The notes under the pieces are model-generated. The model was not told where the DNA came from and searched no databases. It saw only the letters and a list, made by a program, of their open reading frames with translations. A stretch of 64,000 nucleotides of DNA from Polytrichum commune (Eukaryota; Streptophyta; Polytrichopsida; Polytrichales; Polytrichaceae), in NCBI GenBank assembly GCA_950295325.1, contig OX485809.1:19344001-19408000 (forward strand), written 5' to 3'. Each line of letters starts with the position of its first letter. The first letter of the stretch is position 1. Made by a program: the position numbers and the translations under genes. Below, piece by piece: positions 21,530-33,620 of the stretch.

Positions 21530-24160
21530 TTATATCGGACAATTTTCGTTCCCCATGGGGTTTTGGGACCTCGTTTTGGGTTGTCCCTCGACGCTTCGTC
21601 ATTTCTTATTATATTTAGTCATGTGTAGTTTTTTCTTTTGACGAGAATTAGTCATGATTATGTGATTAGAATTAGTCATGTTTTGTATTTACATGACAAT
21701 ATGATCTTCACTACGTGTAGTCATATGATAAGTTCATTCGTCCATATATGACTACTATTAGTCATGTTGTGACTAAAAATAATTATATGATACAAGATTG
21801 TTTACTAAAATGAGTCATTTTTGGCGCTTTGCATTATGAAAAGTTAGTTATTATTTTTGGTCTAATAGTAAGCGTTTTAATTTTGATGATTAAATGTAGT
21901 CATTTCATATAACTATAAATAGTATCGTAAAAAATATTGAAGATTACATTCATGACAATTATACTATTTGTATGAACAATATGACAAAGCATAATCATCA
22001 TCTTCAAATATTTTACTTCATGATATGAATAAATCTAGTCATCATATTTAAATAACTTACAACAAAATATGACTGAATATAGTTATCATATTCAAATAAT
22101 GGACTACAAAATATGAATCCGTATATTCAATATATTGAAATATTTTATTACAATAGATTTCAAAGCATAGTCAATATCTAAAAATATATTATTATAAAAC
22201 ATCTCACATACATATGTCATCCACTAAGTAAATTCAAATTATTGATTGTAGATGATCTACACTACTACCCATTATCTATCCAAAATATATTTCCTACATT
22301 CACCTACGACTCTACACATCTATGGCGTAAAAACTCGGTGGGCTACATTATAAAGTTCCTTACAATTTCTCCAATCTTATTGATGGGAGGGTTATCCAAT
22401 TCTACATTTTTGAAGACTTTATATTCATCGTCATGATTTATATGCACTTCTACACACACACAACCTTCATATATTATAACTTCATGCAATGTACTCCCTT
22501 ATATGTTTGTTATTTTTTAATGTGCAACCATCTTTTCTTCCTCTCCATTTTCATAACCCATCACTTCCATAACATCCCCTATTGAAAATGTGAAGGACGG
22601 GGGGACTTCTTCATCCGTTGCGAATACATGCATTTCCAATGATTATGTATATCAAAACCTCATGGAAAAACCATAAATATAAACATGCGGATTGCCGACA
22701 TCATCTAGGATTATTTTCTTACCTTCCAAATTTGAGGCTCTATATTTGGTGTTTTCCTATACATATGGGTGATTCATAAGTAAGTACACAACCACTAGTG
22801 ATGACCAACTGTATAACTAGTCTTGGTCATATTCTCTAAGGATTTTGGATTTAGGGTTACGCACCTTTGCTACAGGTCGTTGACTCGACAACAATGTGCA
22901 ATTTTTGTCTCATTTTGTCATCTCGTTGTTGTCGTCGTGCCCACTGACTCTGGTGCAAAGGTCCTCCTTCCTTGGTCTAGCACTAGATCAAACATGGAAT
23001 ATCAAGTAGAAGTAGGTCCACAACCTCGTTTGCAACGGCCACTATGAGGAATTCACCTTCTTTTACCTAGAATAGGGATGCCTTTGGAATTCTCAAACAT
23101 GTAAAACAACAACCTTGATATTCAATAAAAAAAACAACACTTGATATTTGTGGCATTCTAGCAATTTTTTGGAATACCTCTTCCACATGTTCACCTAGTA
23201 AATTGGCTATGGACCTCGGTATCATGTGTACAAAGGAAGATAGCGATAGTGGAGGTATTTGAACCATTTTCCTTACAATAGAAGACCAATATTAATACGA
23301 CAATTGATTCAAAGGTTATAAACACCTAGAAGCAAGTTTCACACCTCAATGTAGCAATAAAATTTCAACTAAAAAGATGAAGGAGAGGACTAAGCATGCT
23401 AGACCAAAATGAAGAACGCCGAGGAACAAAGGAAGGTCGAAGAACAACACACTGGAGCAAAGAGGGAAGCAGACACATAAACATGTACTCAGGCACGGAA
23501 ATACAAGGAAATCGTGCGGTAATAGGGTCGGTAACCCACAGGAATAGGGTAGGCAGTGATTTTAATGAAAAAGATCTCCAATGTGCAAGGGAGATTATGA
23601 ATAGTATTTTCAACAATTAAATGAACAACTTATGAGGACATTATAGAATAATAAAGGATTAATAATTAGCATCTAATGTAAATTTTTCTTTGCTAACTCA
23701 AATCATTTTGATTATGTCATTTGCGCCCAATTTCACAATATTAGGTTACTAGACACAAAGCCTCCAACTATTGGCAATTAAGGTAGGAAATTGTGAACAT
23801 GCCGATGTCGTAGTGAATGACAATGGCAACTTAAGTGGCGGTTTTGGATTTACAGTTCAGGTGTTTAATATGTGGTAGATGTATTAAGGTTTAGGGTTTT
23901 TTTTGCATGTCATCCACGTTGCACGCAGGTTTTAGGTTGTTTATTCTTAATGACTACATGTAGTCATCGGTTCATAAAGAAAATAACTACATTTAGTCAT
24001 GGTTGTCCTACATGTATGACTAGTCTTAGTCACAGATCCTCGGTTAGGTTTAGGTGTGCTTCTCCATTGCTTACTACATTGATTATTATTGGTAGTCATT
24101 TAGTTGCTTTATTGCTTTACTACAATTAGTCATAAGTTGACTAGGCATAGACGTGATCGA
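21530..24160. repeat. AGTCAT/ATGACT motif-rich region, possible CACTA remnant
   Basis: Two blocks (about 21600-22140 and 23940-24140) are dense in the short word TAGTCAT and its complement ATGACTA, often paired head to head as in ATGACTACTATTAGTCAT. This is the kind of subterminal motif array found in CACTA elements and also seen in the complete CACTA left end at 28.0-28.9 kb. The region between the blocks is AT-rich and has no recognisable gene. I infer a non-autonomous or deleted CACTA element related to the terminus at 20971. Confidence 0.45.
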
Positions 24161-24686
24161 CTTCATTCATAGTAGAATTATCAATAATTCCACCATCATC
24201 CCTGAATTTGTACATGTCTTGCGCAAGATTGTCGTGTACAAGAAAGAGATTGGACCCCTTTTAATTGCATAGAAACATTTGGAAATGGATCCGAGATCAC
24301 GAGAGAAACTTCTGCACTTATAATTGTAGGACATAGAGGAAAATGAAGCAGATAGATAACAACTCATAAGTTATGCATGTCCATATAAAAGATACATTGG
24401 TGCAAAAATGTTGTCAAAGAAATCCATCCGCAAACATCTTCGAGAGTACAAACGAGAGACCAAATAGGTCTTGGTCTAAGCTCAACCACTTGATCATAGG
24501 AGAGAGACAAGAAAAGATCCTCTCTCCTCACCCGAGCTTCCTCTTATGCCAAAGACACTACTTTTATTTTCTATTTTCACATATAGTAAAAATATTATAT
24601 TCATAGCTTTATCTCTTAGTTCTCCTATGAATCTTCTATCTTTGATTCTTCTAGAATCTTCTTCCATCTTTTAACTCAATCTCATT

Positions 24687-25105
24687 CTTCTAGTTGGAAT
24701 TATTTAATTCCAACTGAATTCATCCATCTCTCCTTCTAGTTGAAACTGTCTAATTCCAACTTGGTTCATCCATCCATTCTTCTAGTTGGAACTGTCTAAT
24801 TCCAACTTGGTTCATCTGTCCATTTTTATAGTTGAAATTGTTTGAATCCTACTAGATAAATCTATTCATTGAAAGTTGTATAACCCTAATAAATAGCATT
24901 CATCTTTCCAAATTTGAAGTGGTCTACCTCTAGTACACCTCATCGAGAGATGTCTAACTCACGTGCACATGTTCTCAACATGGAATGGTATAATTCCAAT
25001 GCACTGAATGCGGAGTTGTCTAACTCCATTGCACATGTTGTCAATATGGAGTTGTCTAACTCTAGTCCATCGATCTTCAACTGGGAGTTGTCTAGCTTCC
25101 ATTAT
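24687..25105. repeat. Minisatellite of hairpin-forming units
   Basis: Three to four direct units of about 46 bp (24687-24850) each contain GTTGGAACTGTCTAATTCCA or a close relative, which is itself an inverted repeat. From 24930 to 25100 shorter units GGAGTTGTCTAACTCC recur about four times. Its position downstream of the gypsy polypurine tract suggests it lies in that element's long terminal repeat. Confidence 0.65.
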
Positions 25106-25141
25106 CCTCTGCTTATACACTGTCACATGCAGTTAGAATAT

Positions 25142-27975
25142 TCAATCATTCATCAATATTTCTAACCGTACAATCTCCCCCTTCCATAAAAAATCATTGT
25201 CTTCAATGACAAAATTCAAATAGTCCCTTCTAAAATCAACTTGTTTTTCCCAATAAGCTTCATCCTCAGGTTCAACAAGAAATTTTTCCTCTAGAGCAAC
25301 TTTTGAAAAATCAGGCAAAATATGGTTAGGATCATACACATAAATTTCTCAACAATCCCACATGAAATACATTATGGATCTTCCAATCCTTAGGTAGCTT
25401 CAATTCATAAGCTATGTTTCCTATCCTCTTCAAAATTTCAAATGAACCACAAAATCTAGGTGACGATTTCCTTGACTTACTAAGTTTCAGTCCATATCGA
25501 TTTGGCGTTATCTTTAAAAACATCTTATCCCTTACATCAATATCACGAAAAAATATTTTGTTATCATTTAATAATACTTAGCTCTATTATGTGTACTCTT
25601 CATAGCCAACTTTATTGATAATCTAATTTCATTCATCTCTCTAATCATGTCATTAATGCTTTCAAATCTTGTATTAAGAGTAGAAAATATAATGAGAGTT
25701 CTATAGTTTTTACCATATAGATTACATATGAACTTACCCCAATATTATTATGAATGTGATCATTGTAAGCAAATTCAATCATATACAATCACTTATCCCA
25801 TGAGTATTGTTTCTTGCCAACATACATCCTCAACATGTCGTCAAGAATTATGTTTGTCAGTTTTGTTTGTCAATCAATCTCAGGATGATATACAATACTT
25901 GATATAATCTTAGTCTCACACAATTCGAACAATGTAGTCCAAAATCCACTCACAAACTTGCAATCTCTATCATTAAAAATCTCTCGTGGAAGTCCGTGGT
26001 GTCTAAAAATTTATCTTATAAATAACTCAACTACTTCATAAGTAATTATAGTAGCAACTGTGAGAATAAGATGAGCTATTTTAGTCAATCTATCCACAAC
26101 CACCATGATGTTGTCAAAGTTACTTTGAGTCTTAGGTAACCCAACAATAAAATTCATACTAATTGATTTAAATTTTCAGTGAGACACATCAAGTGGTTAT
26201 AACAACCCATGGCTTTTCATTTGCTCTGATTTAGAGACTTGGTATTTGAGACGTCTTTCAACATATTTTTTAATATCATTTTTCATTCATGGCAAAAAAA
26301 TAATGGCGTTTGATTGCCATATAAGTCTTTTGAAAAACTGAATGGCCTACTATTGGAATGTCATAAAGATTATTTATGATGTTGAGTTTGTGTTCTACAA
26401 ACTTGGGAACACAAACTCTATCATTATAATAAAAAATCTCATTTTTCACTTTAGAATATTTGAATTTACCAATTTCATATGCAATCCTAGTTTCCTTAGA
26501 CAAACTCTCAAATGGAGGTTTAAAAATAGAGGCATAATGTACTTTAATTTCATCTATCAAAAAAGTTTTAATGCATGAGATAGCATTTGCTAGCGGTCTT
26601 CTAGACAAGGCATCAGTAACGACGTTTTTTTTACCTTTAACATATTTTGTATCAAAATCTAATTTTTGTAACAATTTCACCCACATACACTGTCTCTTAC
26701 TTAAGTGAAGTTGGGTTGGTAAATATGTTTTAAATTCGTGGTCTATTTGAATCTTGAACTTTACTACTAATAGGTAATGTCTCCAAACCTTTAGTGAATG
26801 GATCACGTAAGTACTTCCTTCTCATGTACTGGATAATTCAACTTAGCAATGTTCAACTTACGAGATTTGTAAGCAATTTTTTTTATCTTGCATTAAAATT
26901 GCACCAATAACTAAATTGCTAGCGTCGGTACATAATATTATGTTTCATGTCAAGGGATCCATAATGGTTAAGACTAAAGTTTGAATTAACACTAATTTCA
27001 AAGTTTGAAAGCTCAAACACACTCAGGGTCCAATTTATCACGTTATTTTTGCATTTCAACAAGTTGCTCATAGGAGCAGCTATTTAAGAAAATTCTTTTA
27101 TAATAGCTCGCAAGACCTAAAAAATTTCTCACCTCAATCTTATCTTCTGGTATTGGCCACTAAACAACTACTTTGACATTTCTAAGATCTATTCATATTC
27201 CTGCATCTGAAAGGACATGACCAAGAAATTCAACACACGAAGTTTTAAAAAAATAAAAAACTTAGCTTAGCATATAATTTATCTTCTCTCAAAATTTTAA
27301 AAATTTGCTTAAGATGTTGTTTGTGTCCCTTCATATTCTTGGAGTATATAAGGATATCATCTATAAATATAAGTACAACATACCCAAATAATCATGAAAT
27401 AATAAATTCATCAAAGTCGTAAATGTAGCAGACGCATTTGTAAGTCGAAAAGTGATTACGACATACTCGTAATGACCTAAATATGATCTAAATCAAATTT
27501 TTTAAATATCAGATTATTTATTCGAATTCAATAAGATCCACTTTTCAAATTTATTTTAGAAAATATTTTTGATTCACATACGTGATAGGAAATATCATCA
27601 ATACGAGGCAAATGAAACTTATTCTTTATAGTGAATTTATTTAGACCTTGGTAATCTACACATAATTTCAACGATCCATCTTTCTTCTTTACAAAGAGGA
27701 CATGAGCTTCCCAAGGTGATTTGTTAGGCCTAATGTATCATTTGCTAAAAAAATCATTTAATTGATTCTCAAGCTCAAGATTTTGAGCTAGATAATGACA
27801 ATATGGTGGCTTAGCTATAGGAGCGGTATCGCCAACTAAATCGATATTGTGGTCCACCCCTCTTATAGGTAGCAACTCATTTAACGATTCAAAAAATATG
27901 TCTTTAAAGTCATCCAAAACTACTTTCACTCCCTTAGTATTAGATTTATTGTCTTTAGTTTCATTCTCAACTTCA
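25142..27975 (-). pseudogene. Ty3/gypsy chromovirus pol remnant (RT, RNase H, integrase, chromodomain)
   Basis: This was the polyprotein of an LTR retrotransposon. Reading from 27975 downwards, the reverse transcriptase N-terminus (LPIRGVDHNIDL, AKPPYCH) appears at 27929-27738 and the RT active-site motif FIDDILIYS near 27385-27345. RNase H and the integrase zinc-finger region follow (WVKLLQKLDFDTKYVKGK, VVTDALSRRP, GHSVFQKTYMAIKRHYF) at 26806-26276, then broken integrase core sequence at 26.1-25.6 kb. The integrase C-terminus (KLPKDWKIHNVFHVGLLR) is at 25523-25332 and a chromodomain-like end with VDFRRDYLNFVIEDNDF at 25339-25142. Many stops and frameshifts separate the pieces, so it is dead. 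The gag side is missing because the CACTA element at 27976 inserted here. Confidence 0.88.
25173..25184 (-). other. Possible polypurine tract / start of 3' LTR of gypsy element
   Basis: On the minus strand the sequence GGAAGGGGGAGATTG lies directly after the end of the integrase/chromodomain coding region and is followed by TGTACGG. Ty3/gypsy elements have such a purine tract immediately before the 3' LTR. The LTR end was not located. Confidence 0.45.
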
Positions 27976-28919
27976 CACTACAAGAAAACCAGCCCAATGT
28001 GACCGGATGTGACTAAGGGCATATGACTATGTAGTCACCTCAGTCATTGGTTTAGTCTAAAATCAGTCCTAAGAGGGTCCAATCATGGTCTAGTCATATA
28101 CGTAGTCATATTTTTGAGGACCTGGGTGGGAACGTCTACGGGAACGGGACATATGTTCTCCTGGCCGGTTCCCAGAGTCATGCTATGAGTGCTCACTATG
28201 TGTAGTCATGCTAATGTGCTCACTATGTGTAGTCATGCTAATGCTAATGCGTTATGTATGTCTTACTGTAGTAAGAGAGTTGGTTTGGGTGACTACATGA
28301 CTTCCTGTAGTAAATGAACTGACTAATAGTTGTCATATATTTCAATCAGATGATTTTGAAGTCCTCTAGTCGTTGGCTCCATGGGTGAGTGTTGTGATAT
28401 AGAAGTAGGTCTATAATCTTCACTTACATAATAGCTCGTCTATTCAACACTACCATGTCTGCGCGCAAACATGATCACGTGTCATTTTAGAGGCACCCCA
28501 TCATAGAAACAAGAACTAAACACACCTTCAAAAATTAGTAAGTAATTGGCTTGGGCGTCCAGAAATCATGATTCCACTTGGAATATCTTCCCACTTTCTT
28601 TTCAGATGCACGACATTGCCGTGTATGCTTAACCAGGCTACAAAATTCCCATGCTCACAACAAAGCCGTTATTGATCACCTTCCCATAGTTTTTTGAGAT
28701 GCCAAAGTGTTTGCAAAATAACGTAGTCATGTGGACAGTTTTCTTTACTGGATTCAGTCATGACTGCGATATAACATAGTCACAGGCACAATTTCCTTTA
28801 CTTATATTGGTAATGAACCCCCTTTGTCCATACAACTTTAATTTGTTAACTGTGCAATCTCTGTGACTACTCTTTTGCTATACCAAAATTCTACAGATAG
28901 TAGTTGGGCTCCTACAGTC
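27976..28919. promoter_or_regulatory. CACTA left terminus with subterminal TGACT/AGTCA motif array
   Basis: Starting at CACTACAAG, the first 900 bp hold repeated GTGACTA, TAGTCAT and ATGTGTAGTCATG words in both orientations (for example two copies of CTCACTATGTGTAGTCATGC about 20 bp apart near 28190-28230). In studied CACTA elements such arrays bind the TNPA-like protein. No gene is present. The stretch also serves as the 3' flank of the transposase gene. Confidence 0.7.
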
Positions 28920-31900
28920 CTACTGTGGTGATTCATCATTGTAGTTTGCCTCTGTATCCTCCATTTGCATAGCAAGCTGCACCTCGTTGCTAGAAAGCTC
29001 CCTGGAACTTGATAAAACAGGTGGCATTGCTACGGTATCATTAGCGACATGATGTGCCATCAATCCCTGAGTTACAACATCGTCGCATAAGCTTAGGCAG
29101 TGTAGATCTGGTCTTCCTTCAGCCATGGAAGTCACTCTCACACTTCGTGCCTCTTTGCGTAGAACTACCTTCCATCCAGGATGTGCCACATCGTCAACAA
29201 AGAAGACTTGTTGAGCATGAAGAGGAAACGCAAACGAATCTGATGAGTACGGAATGGTACGGTCAATGTTCACGAGAGTGAAACCGTACTCATCTCTTTT
29301 CATAGTTGCCCGTGGCCCAATCCACGTGGCGCGGACCCACTTACAATACAGTAGGAGTATTTCGAACTTCCCATAGTCAGCCCCAATAATCTCTTCGACC
29401 CACCCCACGTACTCCACGTTCGCAAGCCTGTGATTCTTGTCCTTTCTGCTGGAACGGCAAGATTGTGAGAATGTTGCAGCTACTCCGCTGTCGCACGTTG
29501 ACAAGTGGCCCTCTGCTCCTCGCACACGTATATGGTTCCCGTATGCATACATGCTGCGATACGATTTTCCCTCGCATGAAGGTGGTAGGACAAGGCCAAG
29601 AATATCTTCATGGACCTCTGTGCCTGCTGCCACATCCCGTTGCACCGCGATAGGAAACCACTCAGAAAACTGCTCATTCTTTGCGATTGCTGGATACTCT
29701 GCTCTTCTGCCCCGTGATCGACGACGTATCTCTGCACGCATTCTGTGCCGCGCTTCCATCTCCAAGTAGTGACGTCTGATTGGAAGCCACAGTGGATGGA
29801 AATTTTTTACATAACAAAAACAGCCGGCAGATAAATGTAAACGTCATCAACATCTAATTCCCTAGTCATGTGTTGCAATATGATGATTGAAATTAGTACG
29901 CAATAGACCTTTGTTGACTATAGAGTCACATTGTCCCTTCTAGACAGAGTGCATGACTAAAACATGTGATGCTTACTCTCTGTATGACTGTAGAGGCTCA
30001 GCATTCGTGAGAACAAACTCGTGAATCCGTGCCCTCAGCTCTGATGTCAAGAGTCGATATCGACCTGTACCCTCCGCGACCTCACTCTTGGCCCCTACTT
30101 CCTCCTCATCGTCCCAAGTCCTCCTGCGTGTTAGCTCACAATCTTGCATGTACTCTGTGCAAAATCCTAACGCCTCCTCTATTGTGTACCCCCTCGCCAT
30201 GGATCCCTCAGGTTTTGCTCGTTGCCTAACATAGCCCTTCAGTCTCTTCAGGTACCGCTCAATAGGATACATCCATCGGGTGTGTACGGGACCACATATA
30301 TCCAACTGCTGCACCAGGTGAATGGGGAGGTGCGACATGACATCAAAGAATGAAGGTGGAAAAACCATCTCTAGCATGCATAGAGTCTCAGCTGTGTACT
30401 CCAATAATTGTTCCATGGACAAGGGATCTACGGATTTTGCGCACAATCGTACAAACACCCGGCTAAGCCGCATTATTGCCACCCGCGTATCCCTGTCTAA
30501 GAGAGTGCGCAAACACAAGGGAAGTAATTGTTGCATCAAGACATGGTAGTCATGAGATTTCAGCCCCTTCAAGTCCCCATCCGACGCAATGCATTTTGCA
30601 AGTTGGCCAGCGTAGTTCGTAGGAGTCTTCAAATTGCGGATAATGTCTATGAATTTTGCCTTCTCTTCTTTCGATAGTACATATGGAGCTGTTGGAAGTA
30701 CGACAGACCCAGGTTTCCTTCCTGGAAGAGGGTGCAGATATGGTCGAATGTTGGCCTCTTTTAAGTCTAGCCGGGCCTTCAAAGTGTCACGGACTCCCCA
30801 AATTGTTTTCATCACGTTCTCGCAGATGTTTTTTTCGCAGTGCATGGGATCCAAAAGATGTCTAATGAGGAGGTCCTGCCAGAAATCCCAGCAAAGCATT
30901 CCAGCGTCAGATTTACTCACTTTCGACAAAGACTCTTAAGCATTCATTGAAAAGATATAGGTCCATATTTTGTTTCATCCATACTGGCAGTCATGGATTT
31001 CAGAAATTGCACTATTCACAGTCACTCTTCTTACCAACCAGGTTGCTAGAGTCAGTTAACAATTATAACTGAACATACTGGAACCAGTGATTGATTTCAG
31101 AAATTGCACTATTCACATTCAACCTGCTAACCGTGTTTGTTACTAGAGTCAGTCAACAATTCTAACTATCAGTTACTGGAACCAGTGATTGATTTCAGAA
31201 ATTGCACTATTCACATTCAACCAGATAAGCGTGTTTGTTACTAGATTCAGTCAACAATTCTAAATGTCAGTTACTGGAACCAGATATTGATTTCAAAAAT
31301 TGCACTATTCACATTCAACCAGATAAGCGTGTTTGTTACTAGATTCAGTCAACAATTCTAAATGTCAGTTACTGGAACCTGTGAATGCGCTAAGCACCTG
31401 CCAATACGGAAGCTTGTACAGAGCGGAGAGCCGCTTCACTCCGGTGCGCTGAATGGGGTCGCCTTCTCCTCCACCTCTTCTTCCCTGTGACTCTTGCAGG
31501 AAGGACAATCTTTCTTGTGCATAGCCCTTGATGTCGCATCCTGTTAGAATTGGAGGGGGAGGTCGGTATTCCTGTTGACCATCAAATGAATGCCTGAGCC
31601 TACGATATGGATGCCATCTACTGAGATACCGGCGGTGACCTAAATATACATTCTTTCCGAGAGCCTTTGACCGCCGAGTTGTAACATCTGGCCCACACTC
31701 GGTACACGCTCTATACCCTTTTGTGACTTGGCCAGATGTGAGTCCGTACGCAGGGAAGTCGTGAATGCACCAAAGAAGTAGAGCCCGTAGTTTAAAATGC
31801 TGTCTTGGGGGCTCTTCAGACACATCTATGGCTGGTACCCCTTTCCAAAGTTCCAAGAGCTCTTCAATCAATGGAGTAAGGTACACATCGATGTTCTCAG

Positions 31901-33620
31901 AGGTCACGCTCTCGCGACCTGGAATAAGCAATGCAAGCATGATGAAAAATGGCTTTGTCACTAGTCATGCAGACAAATTATAGTAAACCTTCTTACCATG
32001 CTCGTTACTAGATGCAGTCAACAATTGTGAGTGTAGATACTGGAACCAGTGACTGGTTTCAGAAATTGCACTATTCACAGTCAACCTTCTTACCATGCTG
32101 GTTACTAGATGCAGTCAACAATTGTGAGTGTAGATACTGGAACCAGTGACTGGTTTCAGAAATTGCACTATTCACAGTCAACCTTCTTACCATGCTGGTT
32201 ACTAGATGCAATCATCAGTTCTGAGTGTAAGCAATACCTGGAATAAGCAATGCAAGCATGATGAAAAATGGCTTTGTCACTAGCCATGCAGGTAAATTAT
32301 AGTTCACCAGAAGGACCGGCCATGTCGAGTGACTGAGCGACTGGTTTCCGAACGGATTCACACCGTCCAATGCCATCCCCAAGCGTATGTTCCTATGCTC
32401 ATCTGTAAAGTTGGCATCCAACGAATCAATATGCTTCCAGGCCTTCGAGTCGGGGACGCATTCCACGTTAATACCCTCCTTCTTCTGATTGGCGTGCCAT
32501 TTGTTAAGTTCCGCCAATCTTTTGCACCGGTACATGCGCTTCAGACGGGGAATCAACGGAAAGTGGCGTAGGATTTTGGATGGGATTGGGTTGGACTCCG
32601 ACTTGTATCTCGGGGCATTGCACTTTGGACAGGACTTCGCATCCTGCAACTCCTTCCTGAATAGGCAACATCCATTGCGGCATGCATGAATGTTGTTATA
32701 GGATAGTCCGAGCTTCACCACATACTTCCGGGCTTCATAGTGGGAACGGGGTAGGTAATTGTCGCTTGGAAGGAGAATATGCAGCAGTTGAAGTAGTTCA
32801 TCAGCAAATGCATTCGATACTCCAAACACCGCAAAGCAATTGAGGAGCAGCAGAGTTGCGACCAAGTGACTTGTTGTGGCACCTGCAAAGAGGGGAGTTC
32901 GGGCATGCGCAAGTAATTCCTCCATTAAATCTGCCGTGCAATCCCCTTCCTCCCCGGGGATTGCGTCGTCCTCCTCCACATCGTCTGTTCTTCTACAATC
33001 CTCACGGTCTTCGTCCTCGAGGTTATCGTATCTAGAGAGGCACTCCATGATCATTCTTATTGTGTCCATGCCCCCATTGTTGTTGTCCAGCTGATGAGGG
33101 CTTTCCCTAACTTCCTCTTCAACAAGGTCCTGTTCCGCATCCACGAGTCCAACCTGAACATAGCACACCCCCGGAATTAATAGTTGAAAGTATTTTAGCA
33201 CTGGAACATTACCTGATTGCATGTTCGATATGACTGGATTTAGTGAGAATGCATGACTAGTTTTGGTGGGATGTTACTTATGATAGTCAACCTTGATTAG
33301 AATCAGTCATATGTGACTAGACCTAGTCACAAATTCTAATAAAAACCAGTAATGTTGGCCATGCCATATTGAACTGTTCTAGTCATATTTCAGCTGTTCT
33401 CCTAGTAGTTATGTAGACATACCAAAATAGGCACAGTGAATTGAGGGTCTCTTCCGATGGTTCTGAGATGCTTGCGAATGGTTGCCCTTCTGATGCAACG
33501 ACCTCCCATACAGTTCCTGCATGGGCAACGGTAATGCGTTAGCCCCAGTCTATCTGCTTCTCTCTCCTCCAGTTCCCAGAGGTGGAGGTCGCTTGCCCCC
33601 GTCGCTCCACGCCTAGCCAT
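28920..33620 (-). CDS. CACTA TNP2-type transposase, five exons, intact frame
   Basis: This is the main transposase of the element. I join 33620-33423, 33153-32238, 31918-31398, 30875-29977 and 29775-28920. All four introns are GT-AG and the phases match, giving 1130 codons without a stop. Domains in order: a transposase-associated zinc-binding segment (YRCPCRNCMGGRC); TNP2/Transposase_21 with LGLSYNNIHACRNGCCLF, CPKCNAPRY, LDGVNPFG, LLIPG, DFPAYGL and LDPMHCEKN; DUF4218 (GLKSHDYHVLMQQLLP, FFDVMSHLPIHLV, RWMYPIERYLKRLK); and DUF4216 (EIIGADYGKFEILLLYCKWV, DEYGFTLVNIDRT, QQVFFVDDVAHPGWKVVLRK). Splice sites are deduced from frame and family order, not from transcripts. The intact frame suggests recent activity. 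Introns 2 and 3 contain related tandem repeats. Confidence 0.9.
31000..31385 (-). repeat. Tandem repeat in transposase intron 3, related to intron 2 repeat
   Basis: Three to four units of about 100-110 bp contain GATTTCAGAAATTGCACTAT and AGTCAACAATTCTAA. The same words occur in the intron 2 array (32020-32215), so one repeat family occupies two neighbouring introns of the same gene. Confidence 0.8.
31919..32300 (-). repeat. Exon-end duplication forming the borders of transposase intron 2
   Basis: A segment of about 65 bp ending in ATTGCTTATTCCAGGT on the minus strand occurs twice, at 32300-32236 (end of exon 2) and 31983-31917 (3' end of intron 2 and start of exon 3), with only a few differences. 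Between them are about two copies of a repeat of roughly 103 bp containing GAACCAGTGACTGGTTTCAG. Splicing appears to use AG|GT of the upstream copy as donor and AG|GT of the downstream copy as acceptor, so the intron is bounded by the two copies. Confidence 0.8.
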
